This document shows positions 45,900 through 55,793 of a DNA stretch of 64,000 nt, piece after piece. The position numbers were made by a program, and so were the translations under genes. Origin of the DNA: Woeseiaceae bacterium (GTDB taxonomy: Bacteria; Pseudomonadota; Gammaproteobacteria; Steroidobacterales; Woeseiaceae); NCBI GenBank assembly GCA_030065915.1, contig JASJCQ010000001.1, positions 172,385 through 236,384 of the forward strand. The letters are read 5' to 3'. The notes beneath the pieces are model-generated. The model was not told the origin of the DNA, ran no database searches, and worked only from the letters and a program-made list of their open reading frames with translations. Position 1 is the stretch's first letter. Every line of letters begins with the position of its first letter.

Positions 45900-46353
45900 C
45901 GAATATAAGCAGAGGGTGCTGTTTTGTCGCCGATCACCGACGAGAGTTCGTCACGCAAGACAAGGCCGGAAGCATCTCGACCAACAGCCGATACGCGCTT
46001 TTGTGGCAACCTGATGCACGTGATCCTTGGAAAATTGGCGAAAACAATGTAGGCGGAATCGGCCGTACCAACGCTGTTGATGTCCATGTGCCGGATGAAG
46101 ATAGTCCAGTAGTAATCCGCGGATTGTACCAGCGTAGCTCTCAATGAGAAGAACAGACCGCCGCCGGCCGAAGAATGCCCGACTGCGGTTCACGCATGAA
46201 GCCGGCCGGATGACGGGCTGGGTCGGGGCAATGCCAGCGTCGCTGGGCAAGACCACGTGAAGGGGAAAGGACGGATTAACCGCTCGATGAACGGCTTTGC
46301 TCCAATCGGCATGGTGCGAGCAATCGGAAACGAAGCTGGCGGAAACTGCATCG
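45900..46353. other. 454-bp intergenic region upstream of the SLBB export gene
   Basis: No supported gene. It probably carries the promoter and leader of the export gene. An extended -10-like TGGTACAAT is present on the minus strand near 46123-46131. I looked for an ops/JUMPstart element (GGCGGTAGCG) and did not see one. Confidence 0.5.
46123..46131 (-). promoter_or_regulatory. Possible extended -10 promoter element for the SLBB export gene
   Basis: Minus-strand TGGTACAAT contains a TG extension and TACAAT, one base from TATAAT. The -35 region is poor. A start near 46116 would give a leader of about 215 bases. Confidence 0.3.
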
Positions 46354-47832
46354 TCAAAAACTGCTTCGCCACTGCACATACAAGCGCGCTTCGCTATCCG
46401 AGGCCCCGGTCGACGACACTTCGCGCCGCTCCACGCCGACCGAGCCTTCGAGCACGCCAAACCAGAATGCTCGGCTGTGAGTCAGATCAATACTGGCAAG
46501 CTCGGTGGGCTCGGAAGCCACCGTGTTGCGGTCGTTGGTCCCGCCCCGATTCAACTTGCCATAGCGAACCAGCGCGCGCCACTGCTGGTCCATGTCGTCG
46601 ACCAAAGACGCCCCGAGGGAGACCAGGCGCGCATCTTTGTCGACACTGTGACCAATGGCCGCGCCACGATAACGATAGCCTGTTCGATAGACACCGTGCT
46701 CGTACGCACAGTCGAAAATCTCACTGGACTCGTAGAACTGGCACGAAGTACCGGCAAACTCGGCGAAGACGCGGGTTGAGTATTTGCCCATCAGGTAGCC
46801 CGACCACTCGGTGCCGAACTGACCCATCCAGCGGCTCGGAAACCCGCCGGCCTCGTCCTCGCCGATAAACTGACCGTAGATCGCAACCGGCATGTTCAGA
46901 AGCGTTGGCGCCCAGCGAAAGTCGACACCGGCAAGCTGATTGCCCGGCTCGTTGTCGAGATTGATGCCTTCGCCGCCGCGGTTGTCCTTACCGATCAGCA
47001 GGTTCCTGAACGCATCGAGATCGCAAGGCCGCCCGTCACCGCACCACTGCGCCGTCCGCGTCAGTCCTAACTCGAGGCTCGGCAGGGGCCGGAAGTTGAA
47101 CCGCATGCCGAAGAACTGCGCGTTGGGGATGACGCGATCGCTCTCGAGTTCGCCGAACATGACATTCAGGTCCCACGGTCCCATCCAGCTCAGCCACTTC
47201 GATTTGAAGGGATCGTTGAACAGACGATCGATGACGATTGAAGGGAACGGGCGCGCGTTGTTCGACAGGATCAGGCTGCTGTCCCAACCCGGCCCCCACC
47301 AGCGCTGCATCGTGCTAAGCGACAGGGACCAATTGCCGGCGGCAATGCCGAGCATACTGTTGTCGACGCGAAATTCCTGGTCGTCAATCGCGGAGTCGAC
47401 GCCCTGCACATTCAGGTCGAGACTCAGACGCTCTCCGATCCAGCTAAGGCCCGCTGAGACTTCAGCCCGACCCCGGGGAGTGTCGTCGTACGAGCGTATC
47501 AGTCGGCCGTTGTCAGCAACGCCGATCTTGGTGTTGAAGTGCACCTCTTGGGTCGCTGTCTCCCAGCTCGCGCGCTCGCGGACGCGGGCAAGCGCCTGCA
47601 AGACGTCTTCGCGCATGCCGTTGACGTCGGCATTGTCAATGTCTCTTAAGATCGGCGCCCACGCCATCGGCCACGTTGTGATCGTGCTGCGAATGACGCC
47701 GTGATCGGACAACCGCTGAATGTCGTGCCGCAGCGCGATGTCACCAGACGGCACAAAAGGGCCTGCGGTCGCCGATCCGCCGAAGAGGAACAGAGCGGCT
47801 AAGCATGCGAAGAACGAATGAATGGATGGCAT
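46354..47832 (-). CDS. Wzi-family capsule assembly outer-membrane protein
   Basis: A 492-residue protein with signal peptide SIHSFFACLAALFLFGGSATA. The mature start GPFVPSGDIALRHDIQRLSD is typical of Wzi-family proteins, as are WWGPGWDSSLILSNNARPFP near 180 and the amphipathic barrel strands to the end (ARLYVQWRSSF). Wzi binds capsular polysaccharide at the cell surface. Its presence next to the SLBB exporter argues that the second polymer is retained as capsule. The gene lies 65 bp downstream of pgi on the same strand. Confidence 0.85.
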   Translation of the reverse strand: MPSIHSFFACLAALFLFGGSATAGPFVPSGDIALRHDIQRLSDHGVIRSTITTWPMAWAPILRDIDNADVNGMREDVLQALARVRERASWETATQEVHFNTKIGVADNGRLIRSYDDTPRGRAEVSAGLSWIGERLSLDLNVQGVDSAIDDQEFRVDNSMLGIAAGNWSLSLSTMQRWWGPGWDSSLILSNNARPFPSIVIDRLFNDPFKSKWLSWMGPWDLNVMFGELESDRVIPNAQFFGMRFNFRPLPSLELGLTRTAQWCGDGRPCDLDAFRNLLIGKDNRGGEGINLDNEPGNQLAGVDFRWAPTLLNMPVAIYGQFIGEDEAGGFPSRWMGQFGTEWSGYLMGKYSTRVFAEFAGTSCQFYESSEIFDCAYEHGVYRTGYRYRGAAIGHSVDKDARLVSLGASLVDDMDQQWRALVRYGKLNRGGTNDRNTVASEPTELASIDLTHSRAFWFGVLEGSVGVERREVSSTGASDSEARLYVQWRSSF

Positions 47833-47896
47833 CAGGTAACGCTGGCTGTGTGACCAGATGGCGATGTTAGCAGCAATTCAGGGCGGCGTCCGAAGC

Positions 47897-49519
47897 TTAC
47901 TTGCGCAGCCTCCGCACGGTCTTCAGAAGCTCTGCACTGGACGGATTGCTGCCGGTATATTTCTCCTTCCCGGGCACGACGGCCTCCAGCGACGACGCCA
48001 CCTTTTTACCCAGCTCGACCCCCCACTGGTCGAAAGAGTCGATACCCCAGATTACGCCCTCGACAAACACCTTGTGCTCGTAGGCAGCGATCAGCTGGCC
48101 CAGCACCGAGGGCGTCAGCGATTCGAACAGGATCGTCGAACTCGGGCGGTTGCCGGGGTGTACGCGGTGCGATTCAACACGCGGGCCGCTGAATCCGTCC
48201 ATCAGGGCCTCCGACTGCGCCAGGCAGTTCGCAATGGCGAGGTCCTGCTGCGTCTGTGTCGCACCCGATGACTTGGCTGGCAGCAGGAAGTCGATCGGTA
48301 CGAGACGGGTACCCTGGTGCAGCAGCTGGTAGAAAGAGTGCTGGGCGTTGTTGCCGGCCTCGCCCCAGATCACCATGCCGGTCTCGATCGTCACCGGCTT
48401 GCCATCCATTCGAACGCGTTTGCCGCTGGATTCCATCTGCATCTGTTGAAGGTAGGCCGGGAAGCGATCCAGCCGATTGTCGTAAGGCAGGACGGCCTGC
48501 GACTCGGCGCCGAAGAAGTTGTTGTACCAGGTGCTGATCATAGCCATCAGGATCGGCATGTTCTGGTCCGCTTTGGCCGTCCGGAAGTGGCGGTCCATCT
48601 TGCGGGCGCCGGCCAGCAACTGGCGGAAATTGTCCGTGCCGATGACGAGCGCAAGGGACAGGCCTACAGCGGACCACAGCGAATAGCGCCCACCGACCCA
48701 GTCCCAGAAGCCGAACCGATAGTCCGGGTGGATACCGAAAGCATCCATTGCCTCGTGATTCGTAGAGGCCGCGACAAAGTGGTTGATCACGGCCTTTTTG
48801 CCGAGCGTGCGAACGATCCACGTACGCGCCTGCTTCGCGTTGGTCATCGTCTCGAGCGTCGTAAACGTCTTCGAGCAGACGATGAACAGCGTGGTTTCCG
48901 GATCGAGTTCCTTCTTCAGGTCGGCAAGCTGCGTTCCGTCGACGTTGGACACACTATGAAACCGCATGCCGTCCCGCCAGTAAGTCCTCAACGCCCGGCT
49001 CGCCATAACGGGGCCGAGATCCGATCCGCCAATGCCGATGTTGACGATGTCAGAGAAAGGCTTGCTCGTGGATCCCCTGACCGCGGCCTTGTGTACATCG
49101 GCGACGAAAGCCTCGATCTTGTCCAGCACGCCGTGCACGTCGGACACGCCGTCGACGCCCTTGCCAACCCGGTCACGCCTGGTCGCGCGAAGGGCCGTAT
49201 GCAGGACGGAACGGCCCTCCGTCGCGTTGATCTGTTCACCAGTAAACATCGCTTCAATCGCAGACTGCACCTGCGTTTGATCGGCGAGCTTGGCAAACAG
49301 CGCACGTGTCTTGCGATTGACGTGGTTCTTGCTGAAGTCAAAGACCAGGTCGCCCGCCTTCAGGGAGAAGTCCTTCGCGCGGCTTTTGTCACGGGCGAAC
49401 ATGTACTTCAATTCGCGATGACGTATTTCGTCGCGGTAATGATGAGTCAGGCGCTTCCAGGCATCGAGATCGGTCGGGTAGCGCACGGACAAGCTCCGCG
49501 CCAGATAGTCAGAGGTCAA
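47897..49519 (-). CDS. pgi: Glucose-6-phosphate isomerase
   Basis: A 540-residue enzyme interconverting glucose-6-P and fructose-6-P, the branch point feeding GDP-mannose and the UDP- and dTDP-sugars. FSDIVNIGIGGSDLGPVM near residue 140, FIVCSKTFTTLETMTNA, WDWVGGRYSLWSAVGLSLAL near 265 and IWGEAGNNAQHSFYQLLHQG near 375 are PGI signatures. The start taken is TTG 49517-49519 with GGAG five bases upstream, just after the epimerase stop. A longer frame overlaps the epimerase by 46 bp and adds a Gly/Lys-rich leader not seen in PGI. Confidence 0.92.
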   Translation of the reverse strand: MTSDYLARSLSVRYPTDLDAWKRLTHHYRDEIRHRELKYMFARDKSRAKDFSLKAGDLVFDFSKNHVNRKTRALFAKLADQTQVQSAIEAMFTGEQINATEGRSVLHTALRATRRDRVGKGVDGVSDVHGVLDKIEAFVADVHKAAVRGSTSKPFSDIVNIGIGGSDLGPVMASRALRTYWRDGMRFHSVSNVDGTQLADLKKELDPETTLFIVCSKTFTTLETMTNAKQARTWIVRTLGKKAVINHFVAASTNHEAMDAFGIHPDYRFGFWDWVGGRYSLWSAVGLSLALVIGTDNFRQLLAGARKMDRHFRTAKADQNMPILMAMISTWYNNFFGAESQAVLPYDNRLDRFPAYLQQMQMESSGKRVRMDGKPVTIETGMVIWGEAGNNAQHSFYQLLHQGTRLVPIDFLLPAKSSGATQTQQDLAIANCLAQSEALMDGFSGPRVESHRVHPGNRPSSTILFESLTPSVLGQLIAAYEHKVFVEGVIWGIDSFDQWGVELGKKVASSLEAVVPGKEKYTGSNPSSAELLKTVRRLRK

Positions 49520-49530
49520 GATCGCTCCAG

Positions 49531-50556
49531 TCAGGCTGTTCTTTTTGTGTCCACCTGGTAGTAATCGAGGTACCAATCGATGAAATTCTTCACCCCCGTC
49601 TCGATCGGGGTTTCGGGTTTGTAGTCTACGTCAGCCACGAGGTCGGATACGTCCGCATACGTGTCTGGCACGTCACCAGGCTGCAGAGGCATCAGGTTCT
49701 TCTCCGCGGTCTTCCCGAGGCATTCCTCGATGACTTCGATATAGCGCATCAATTCAACGGGCTGCTGGTTGCCAATGTTGTAGATCCTGTACGGCGCGCG
49801 ACTGGTGCCGGGATCTGGAGACGCTGCATCCCAGTCGGGGTTGGGCTCAGCCGTGTGATCCATCGTGCGCACGACGCCTTCGACGATATCATCAACGTAG
49901 GTGAAATCACGGCGGTGCTTGCCGTAGTTGAAGACGTCGATCGGCTTGTCTTCCAGGATGCTCTTCGTGAACAGGAACAGCGCCATGTCCGGCCGGCCGA
50001 AGGGTCCGTACACGGTAAAAAACCTGAGGCCCGTCGTGGGCAGATCGTAGAGATTCGAGTAGGTATGCGCCATTAGCTCATTGGCTTTTTTCGTCGCACC
50101 ATAAAGCGCCAGGGGGTGGTCGACGTTCTGGTGTATGGAAAACGGCATAGCTGTATTCGCGCCGTATACTGAGCTCGATGACGCGTAAACCAGGTGCTCG
50201 ACGTCGTTGTGCCGGCAACCCTCGAGAATGTTCATCGTTCCGACGATGTTGCTGTCGATATAGGAATGCGGGTTCTCAATCGAATACCGGACGCCCGCCT
50301 GCGCCGCCAGATGCACGACCTTGTCGAAGCCCTCATTCGCGAACAGCGCCTCCACGCGCGCCCGGTCCTCCAGCGCGATTCGATGCATCGAGAACGCATC
50401 GTAGTCGTCGAGCTGAGCCGCCCTGCTCTCCTTCAGGCCGACATCATAGTAGTCGTTAAAGTTGTCCAGACCGATGACTGTGTCGCCACGCTCAAGGAGC
50501 GTCTTTGCCGTGTGAAAACCGATAAAGCCGGCCGCGCCGGTGACTAGAATCTTCAT
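49531..50556 (-). CDS. UDP-glucuronate 4-epimerase
   Basis: A 341-residue extended [23 protein letters not shown] (residues 6-25) binds [20 protein letters not shown] is the hallmark substrate loop of UDP-glucuronate epimerases. [16 protein letters not shown] near 123 carries the catalytic Ser, [14 protein letters not shown] near 152 the Tyr/Lys pair, and [20 protein letters not shown] near 180 is the family motif. It would make UDP-galacturonate from the Ugd product. It lies between the UDP-sugar dehydrogenase and pgi in one run. Confidence 0.92.
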   Translation of the reverse strand: MKILVTGAAGFIGFHTAKTLLERGDTVIGLDNFNDYYDVGLKESRAAQLDDYDAFSMHRIALEDRARVEALFANEGFDKVVHLAAQAGVRYSIENPHSYIDSNIVGTMNILEGCRHNDVEHLVYASSSSVYGANTAMPFSIHQNVDHPLALYGATKKANELMAHTYSNLYDLPTTGLRFFTVYGPFGRPDMALFLFTKSILEDKPIDVFNYGKHRRDFTYVDDIVEGVVRTMDHTAEPNPDWDAASPDPGTSRAPYRIYNIGNQQPVELMRYIEVIEECLGKTAEKNLMPLQPGDVPDTYADVSDLVADVDYKPETPIETGVKNFIDWYLDYYQVDTKRTA

Positions 50557-50586
50557 AGTGGCCTAAGCCTACCTCATTCCGCGGCC

Positions 50587-51867
50587 TCAGATACGATCGT
50601 CCGCGTCGGAAGCCGGCAGTACATACTTGATGTCGTACACGAGACTATCCGGCTTGCCAAAAGCCCGGATACCTCGGGCTCCCAGCTGGCGAAACTGGTC
50701 GTGCGCAACCGCGATGACAACGACGTCATAGGCGCCGGCTTCCGGATTATCGATGAGGTCGATCCCGTATTCGGCTTTAGCCTCCGCAGCATCGATCCAC
50801 GGATCGTAGACGTCGACACTTGCGCCATAAGAACCTAACTCCGAGTGAATCTCGACGACCTTTGTATTGCGAACGTCCGGGCAGTTCTCCTTGAACGCGA
50901 GGCCTAGCAGCAACACCTTCGAACCCAGCGGGTGTATGCCTCTCGCGATCATCTGCTTGATGATCTGCGACGACACGTACAGCGACATATTGTCGTTTAT
51001 TCGGCGCCCGGCAAGAATCATCTGGGGGTGATAGCCGAGTTGTTGCGCCTTGTACGTCAGGTAGTAAGGGTCCACGCCGATGCAGTGGCCACCGACGAGC
51101 CCGGGTCGAAATGGCAGAAAGTTCCACTTGGTGCCGGCGGCCTCCAGAACCTCCTCCGTGTCTATACCGACGCGCTCGAAAATCATGGCCAGTTCGTTGA
51201 CCAGCGCAATATTGACGTCGCGTTGCGTGTTTTCGATGACCTTCGCGGCCTCAGCCACCTTGATGCTGGACGCCTTGTGCGTGCCCGCTGTGATAATGGA
51301 AGCGTAGACCCCATCGATATAATCGGCAGCATCAGGTGTAGAGCCTGACGTCACCTTGAGAATGGTCGGCAGTCGGTGTTGCTTGTCGCCCGGGTTGATT
51401 CGCTCCGGGCTGTAGCCAACGAAAAAATCCTCGTTCATCGTCAGACCGGAGCCCTGCTCCAGGAACGGCACGCAAAATTCTTCGGTGGCGCCTGGATAAA
51501 CTGTCGATTCATAGATGACGTAGTCGCCGACGCCGATTACGCTGGCCAGCATCTCGCTGGCCTTCCTCAGCGGCGTAAGCAAGGGCCGGTTGCTGTCACC
51601 GATCGGAGTGGGCACCGTTACAATGTAGAAGTTGCAGTCCTTCAGCTCATCGGGGTCCGACGCGAACGAGAGATGAGCCGGCTCAGCCAGTTCGTCGGCG
51701 TCGACTTCGAGCGTCGAGTCGGTCCCGGACTGTAGTTCCGCTATCCGATCCTTATTTATATCGAATCCGACCGTCGGATATCGCTTGCCAAACTCGACAG
51801 CCAGCGGCAGCCCGACGTAGCCCAGGCCGACAATGCCGATGCGCAGGTTGCTCAGATCAATACTCAT
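50587..51867 (-). CDS. tviB: UDP-N-acetyl-D-glucosamine 6-dehydrogenase (TviB/WbpA-like)
   Basis: A 426-residue nucleotide-sugar dehydrogenase distinct from Ugd. [20 protein letters not shown] (residues 11-30), [16 protein letters not shown] near 90, [16 protein letters not shown] near 122 and the active-site Cys in [15 protein letters not shown] near 262 match the UDP-GlcNAc/UDP-ManNAc dehydrogenase group (Vi/O-antigen type). [20 protein letters not shown] near 330 lies in the C-terminal domain. It supplies an N-acetylhexosaminuronate for the second polymer. It heads the run with the UDP-glucuronate epimerase and pgi; the palindromic motif at 51935-51954 lies 68 bp before its start. Confidence 0.9.
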   Translation of the reverse strand: MSIDLSNLRIGIVGLGYVGLPLAVEFGKRYPTVGFDINKDRIAELQSGTDSTLEVDADELAEPAHLSFASDPDELKDCNFYIVTVPTPIGDSNRPLLTPLRKASEMLASVIGVGDYVIYESTVYPGATEEFCVPFLEQGSGLTMNEDFFVGYSPERINPGDKQHRLPTILKVTSGSTPDAADYIDGVYASIITAGTHKASSIKVAEAAKVIENTQRDVNIALVNELAMIFERVGIDTEEVLEAAGTKWNFLPFRPGLVGGHCIGVDPYYLTYKAQQLGYHPQMILAGRRINDNMSLYVSSQIIKQMIARGIHPLGSKVLLLGLAFKENCPDVRNTKVVEIHSELGSYGASVDVYDPWIDAAEAKAEYGIDLIDNPEAGAYDVVVIAVAHDQFRQLGARGIRAFGKPDSLVYDIKYVLPASDADDRI

Positions 51868-51934
51868 TTCGAACTCGTACCATCAGATTCAGGCGCCTGT
51901 TTATCACAATCCCGCGTCAGGGACATTGCGAACC

Positions 51935-51954
51935 GTCACGAAGGCGGATGTGAC
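51935..51954. promoter_or_regulatory. Palindromic operator-like motif upstream of tviB
   Basis: GTCACGAAGGCGGATGTGAC, with CGTCAC/GTGACG as perfect arms when one flanking base on each side is included. It has the same layout as the motif before manC (26083-26102), differing at three bases, and lies nearly the same distance from the start codon. Confidence 0.55.
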
Positions 51955-52007
51955 GGGCGTTTGCGGTTCGCCAAGGGGTTCCTTTCCTGGGAGGCGCGTC
52001 GCGCCGC

Positions 52008-52040
52008 CGCTGTCGCTCGCGATCATGGATCGCTCCTACG
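52008..52040 (-). repeat. REP-like palindromic element
   Basis: On the minus strand it reads GTAGGAGCGATCCATGATCGCG followed by AGCGACAGCG, an imperfect hairpin with the GGAGCGA...TCGCGA pattern of gammaproteobacterial REP sequences. Related copies occur at 54449-54474 and in the 57.5 kb cluster. Confidence 0.65.
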
Positions 52041-52056
52041 GGGTACCTTCCGAAAT

Positions 52057-53559
52057 CTAGCTCAGGTACCAGAGCGCGAGGATGCCCGTGATGCTCATTG
52101 TGATCGTGTACGGCAGCGCCATGATCACCATGCGACCGTAGGACAGCCTGATCAGCGGCGCCAGCGCGGACGTTAACAGGAACAGGAAGGCCGCCTGGCC
52201 GTTCGGCGTCGCGACACTCGGTATGTTCGTACCGGTGTTGATCGCGACGGCCAGCGCATCGAACTGATCGCGCGTCAGGCCGCCTGCCGCGTAAATGTCG
52301 GCGACCTCGTTGATGTAGACCGTTGCCACGAATACGTTGTCGGAGATCATCGACAAGACACCATTGGCCGCGTAGAACAGTGCCGCCTGGGTCTTGCCCT
52401 CATAGGTCATGACCCAGTCGATCACCGGGATGAAAAGGCGCTGGTCGGCGATGACGGCGACGATAGCGAAGAAAACAACCAGCAGCGATGTGAAAGGCAG
52501 GGCCTCTTCGAACGCGTGGCCCAGTCGATGCTCCTCGGTGACGCCGTTAAGTGCGGTTGCCATAACGATGACCATCAGGCCCACGATGCCGGGCTCGGCG
52601 GCATGCGTGGCAAGCGCTACGACCAGCAAGAGCGCGACAAAGGCCTGCGCCGCAATGATCGTCGACTCCTTCTTCGTACGCTTCTCGGTCATTTCGGCGT
52701 CATACAGTTCGAGGACCTCGCGGACCTTGCTGGAGAGTTGCGTGCCGTAACCGAATATCTTGGTCACTTCTAGCACCGCGCAGGTAATCAGCCCGACGAC
52801 GAGCACCGGCATCGAGATGTGCGCCATCTTCAGGAAGAACTCGAGGAAGTTCCAATCCATGACCTCGGCGATCAGCAGGTTCTGCGGCTCGCCGACCAGC
52901 GTCGTCACACCACCGAGCGCGGTACCGACCGCCCCGTGCATCATCAGGCTGCGCAGGAAAGCGCGAAACTGCTCGAGATCTTCCTTGTGCAGTTCGATGA
53001 CCTCGTGATCCGAACCGTGGTCATGCTCATGATGGAATTTCTTGCCGGACGCGACCTTGTGATAGACGCCGTAAAAGCCGACCGCGACCGTTATTATGAC
53101 TGCGGTGACAGTCAGCGCGTCGAGAAACGCAGACAGGACCGCGGCCGTAAACGAGAACATCAGCGACAGCAGGATCTTCGATCGCACGCCCAGGAGGATC
53201 TTCGTGAACGTGAAGAGCAGCATCTCGCGCAGGAAGTAGATGCCCGCAACCATGAACATCAGGAGCAGGATGACCGAGAAGTTGTGTTCGGCCTCGATGA
53301 AAACGTGCTCCGGCGTCGTAAGCCCAAGCAAGACCGCCTCAATCGCAATCAGTCCACCAGGCTGCAGCGGATAGCACTTCAGCGCCATGGCCAGTGTGAA
53401 AATGAACTGGATGACAACCACCCAACCGGTAAGAAACGGACTGACCGTGAAATACAGGATGGGGTTTACGACCAGGAATCCGATGATCGTCAGCTTGTAC
53501 CAGGTCGGCGAATTCCCGAGAAAGTTCTCGCGAAACGCGTGCGTCATCGTTTGAGCCAT
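52057..53559 (-). CDS. nhaB: Na+/H+ antiporter NhaB
   Basis: A 500-residue inner-membrane antiporter with about 12 helices that exports Na+ in exchange for H+. Conserved NhaB stretches include [18 protein letters not shown] near 15, [20 protein letters not shown] near 137, [20 protein letters not shown] near 217, [16 protein letters not shown] near 402 and [20 protein letters not shown] near 440. The cytosolic loop near residues 175-187 is His-rich ([12 protein letters not shown]). REP and operator-like sequences lie just beyond its 3' end; dnaQ precedes it on the same strand after about 115 bp. Confidence 0.94.
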   Translation of the reverse strand: MAQTMTHAFRENFLGNSPTWYKLTIIGFLVVNPILYFTVSPFLTGWVVVIQFIFTLAMALKCYPLQPGGLIAIEAVLLGLTTPEHVFIEAEHNFSVILLLMFMVAGIYFLREMLLFTFTKILLGVRSKILLSLMFSFTAAVLSAFLDALTVTAVIITVAVGFYGVYHKVASGKKFHHEHDHGSDHEVIELHKEDLEQFRAFLRSLMMHGAVGTALGGVTTLVGEPQNLLIAEVMDWNFLEFFLKMAHISMPVLVVGLITCAVLEVTKIFGYGTQLSSKVREVLELYDAEMTEKRTKKESTIIAAQAFVALLLVVALATHAAEPGIVGLMVIVMATALNGVTEEHRLGHAFEEALPFTSLLVVFFAIVAVIADQRLFIPVIDWVMTYEGKTQAALFYAANGVLSMISDNVFVATVYINEVADIYAAGGLTRDQFDALAVAINTGTNIPSVATPNGQAAFLFLLTSALAPLIRLSYGRMVIMALPYTITMSITGILALWYLS

Positions 53560-53674
53560 AGCTAATCCCGTTTGCTTGTCTTTTTTCTAACCACGCCGTA
53601 GACCGGCGTCCCACCCTTGGCCAGGCCCTGGCCAGCCCGGTCGATTCTAGTCACTTACGCCCCGAATGGCGAAA

Positions 53675-54391
53675 TCAGGAGCCCTTTACCGCATCATCCC
53701 AAATGCAGCTGCCTGATTGTCGGAGCTTTTCGAGCATAGCCTCGTGCGCGCCGGCCTCATCGCTACTGGCCCTAACGACAACCAGGTCCATGTGTGATCC
53801 TGACGATGCCATGCTGATCGTCGCCTCCTCTGACGATTCCTGGGCCTCGTCCTCGTCCAACAGCAACGCCGTCTGGCCACCGGTCATCGCGAGGTAAACG
53901 CGAGCCAGCAGCTCGGCATCGATTAACGCACCGTGCACATTCCTTTTGGACGCATCGACCTCGTAACGCTTGCACAGCGCATCAAGGCTGTTGCGCTGCC
54001 CCGGGTGCATCTTGCGCGCCATCGTCAACGTGTCGAGAACCTCTGCATGCTGCTCGATCGCCGGCTTGACGTGCTGCATCAGCTTCAGCTCGTGATCGAG
54101 AAAGCCTACATCGAAGTCGGCGTTATGAATGACCAGCTCGGCATCCTGGATGAACTCCAGGAACTCGTCCGCGATCTCGTTGAAGTAGGGTTTGTCCTCG
54201 AGGCTCTCGCGCGAGATTCCATGCACGCGTTCCGCACCTTCGTCGATATCGCGTTCCGGATTGATGAAGCGATGCCATTCACGGCCGGTCAGGCGGCGGT
54301 TGACGAGCTCCACGCAACCGATCTCGATGATTCGATGCCCCTGCGCGGCCGACAGTCCCGTGGTCTCTGTATCCAGTACGATTTGTCGCAT
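53675..54391 (-). CDS. dnaQ: DNA polymerase III epsilon subunit (proofreading exonuclease)
   Basis: A 238-residue DEDDh 3'-5' exonuclease. QIVLDTETTGL (Asp7, Glu9) is ExoI, IHNADFDVGFLDHEL near 93 is ExoII, and NVHGALIDAELLARVYL near 155 is ExoIII with its His and Asp. The C-terminal tail (after about 185) would bind the polymerase alpha subunit. The ATG at 54389-54391 matches the usual MRQIVLDTETTGL start, six codons inside the longest frame. A REP element and rnhA lie upstream. Confidence 0.95.
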   Translation of the reverse strand: MRQIVLDTETTGLSAAQGHRIIEIGCVELVNRRLTGREWHRFINPERDIDEGAERVHGISRESLEDKPYFNEIADEFLEFIQDAELVIHNADFDVGFLDHELKLMQHVKPAIEQHAEVLDTLTMARKMHPGQRNSLDALCKRYEVDASKRNVHGALIDAELLARVYLAMTGGQTALLLDEDEAQESSEEATISMASSGSHMDLVVVRASSDEAGAHEAMLEKLRQSGSCIWDDAVKGS

Positions 54392-54448
54392 GGATCGAGA
54401 TCGTAGCAAATTCAGCTTCGTGTGGTACGGATTTGGTGATCGGCCAGA

Positions 54449-54474
54449 CTGCGATCATGGATCGCTCTTACAGG
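54449..54474 (-). repeat. REP-like palindromic element
   Basis: A partial copy of the same family: minus-strand CTGTAAGAGCGATCCATGAT followed by CGCAGT, with the GAGCGATCCATGATCGC core. It lies between rnhA and dnaQ. Confidence 0.55.
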
Positions 54475-54533
54475 CGAGCCTGTTGAGTGCCGTGCCGGAA
54501 CCTGCGGGCGCAACCGATGGTCGCGGCAAGTCT

Positions 54534-54965
54534 CTAGCGCATCGAGTCTATGCCGAGGTTGGCCAGCCGGTCGGCCTCCTCGTTGCCCTCGTTACCCGCA
54601 TGGCCCTTGACCCAGCGCCAGTCGATATCGTGCCGGGCGCGGGCTTCGTCCAGCGCCATCCACAGGTCCTGGTTCTTGACCGGCTTCTTCGCCGCCGTTT
54701 TCCAGCCGCGCTTCTTCCAGTTCTCGATCCACGACTCGATGCCGTCTTTGACGTACTTCGAATCCGTGTGCAGTATCACCGACCGGCTGCCCCTAAGCAC
54801 ATTGAGCGCCTCGATGACAGCGGTCAGTTCCATTCGATTGTTCGTGGTGTCCGGCTCGCCGCCGAACATCTCCTTGCGATGACGCCCGGCGATCAACAGC
54901 GCGCCCCACCCACCCGGCCCCGGGTTACCGCGGCAGGCGCCGTCAGTGTAGATCTCTACGCTCAT
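54534..54965 (-). CDS. rnhA: Ribonuclease HI
   Basis: A 143-residue enzyme that cleaves RNA in RNA-DNA hybrids. [20 protein letters not shown] supplies the first catalytic Asp (residue 8), [13 protein letters not shown] the Glu near 46, [14 protein letters not shown] the Asp near 68 and [12 protein letters not shown] the last Asp near 130. [14 protein letters not shown] carries the conserved His. It is adjacent to dnaQ as in many proteobacteria, and its ATG follows the methyltransferase stop by three bases. Confidence 0.96.
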   Translation of the reverse strand: MSVEIYTDGACRGNPGPGGWGALLIAGRHRKEMFGGEPDTTNNRMELTAVIEALNVLRGSRSVILHTDSKYVKDGIESWIENWKKRGWKTAAKKPVKNQDLWMALDEARARHDIDWRWVKGHAGNEGNEEADRLANLGIDSMR

Positions 54966-54968
54966 GCT

Positions 54969-55721
54969 TTAAGGGTCAAACCGGATTTTTGACGAGCTAC
55001 GATTCGCGGGCTCTGCGAGACCCCCGACGACTTTGACGGTCTTCTTCCACGTGGGACGGACCGGCGTCAGCGTGCTGACACGCTTCTGCGCGGCGATCAG
55101 GTAACAGGCGGACAGCTCCGGCCAGAAACGTCGGCCGCGGCGCTCCCATTGAGCCGACCGTCCCTTACCGCCCTGCAACGGCCAGCGGAAGAAATAACGC
55201 GTAACACCGTGGATGCGCATGTCCAGGAGCTTCATCCAGTCACGCAGCGTCCGATCAGCCAGCAGGTCGTGTGCACCGGGCGGTATCTCTGCGCCGGGAA
55301 TCAGGCGCCGTAGTCCCCACAGCCCGCCAGGGCGAAAGCCCATGATGACGAGATGGCCGCTGGCTCGCAGCACTCGGTGCACTTCGCGTAGCACGGCATG
55401 CGGGTACTTGGAGTAATCCAGCGTATGCGGCAGCAGAACTGAGTCGATGCTGTCCGATTCTATCGGCAGCCGATGCGGCTCAGCGATGATTGACGTATTG
55501 TCGTCCGGGCCTCCGATGAGCAGGCTGCGCTGGGTCCTGGAGAGCTTCAGGAACTGCGCGGTTTCGCCCCAGACGCCCAGCTGCAGGCATTCCTCACCGA
55601 ACACGTCCTCGATGACCTCCTGCACAAGTCGCGTCTCCTGCTCGAGCAGCGACGCGCCCAATGGCGTCCGCAGCCAGTCAGCGGCGGTCTGTGGATAAGC
55701 GGGATGCTTAATCGGCTCCAT
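54969..55721 (-). CDS. SAM-dependent methyltransferase next to rnhA (YafS-like)
   Basis: A 250-residue methyltransferase-fold protein of the type encoded next to rnhA/dnaQ in gammaproteobacteria. LLEQETRLVQEVIEDVFGEE near 25, CLQLGVWGETAQFL (a relaxed motif I), DSIDSVLLPHTLDYSKYPHA near 92 and LREVHRVLRASGHLVIMGF near 112 are seen. The glycine-rich loop is degenerate, so catalysis is uncertain. It is divergent from mltD with about 72 bp between the start codons. Confidence 0.8.
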   Translation of the reverse strand: MEPIKHPAYPQTAADWLRTPLGASLLEQETRLVQEVIEDVFGEECLQLGVWGETAQFLKLSRTQRSLLIGGPDDNTSIIAEPHRLPIESDSIDSVLLPHTLDYSKYPHAVLREVHRVLRASGHLVIMGFRPGGLWGLRRLIPGAEIPPGAHDLLADRTLRDWMKLLDMRIHGVTRYFFRWPLQGGKGRSAQWERRGRRFWPELSACYLIAAQKRVSTLTPVRPTWKKTVKVVGGLAEPANRSSSKIRFDP

Positions 55722-55793
55722 AGGTACTCAACAATCGCCAAACTTGAGAACTGTCTCTCTTGCACAAGCGGTCGCGGTCGGTACGATACGGCG

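Noticed and set aside
45900..46353. ops/JUMPstart element before the export genes
   Set aside because: The GGCGGTAGCG core was looked for on both strands and not found.
48317..49561. 414-codon plus-strand frame opposite pgi
   Set aside because: pgi is certain from its active-site motifs; the antisense frame has no family features or leader.
53590..53640. Hairpins between dnaQ and nhaB (GGCCAG/CTGGCC and ACGCCG/CGGCGT)
   Set aside because: The stems are short and no T-run follows on the minus strand that carries both genes, so a terminator call is not supported.
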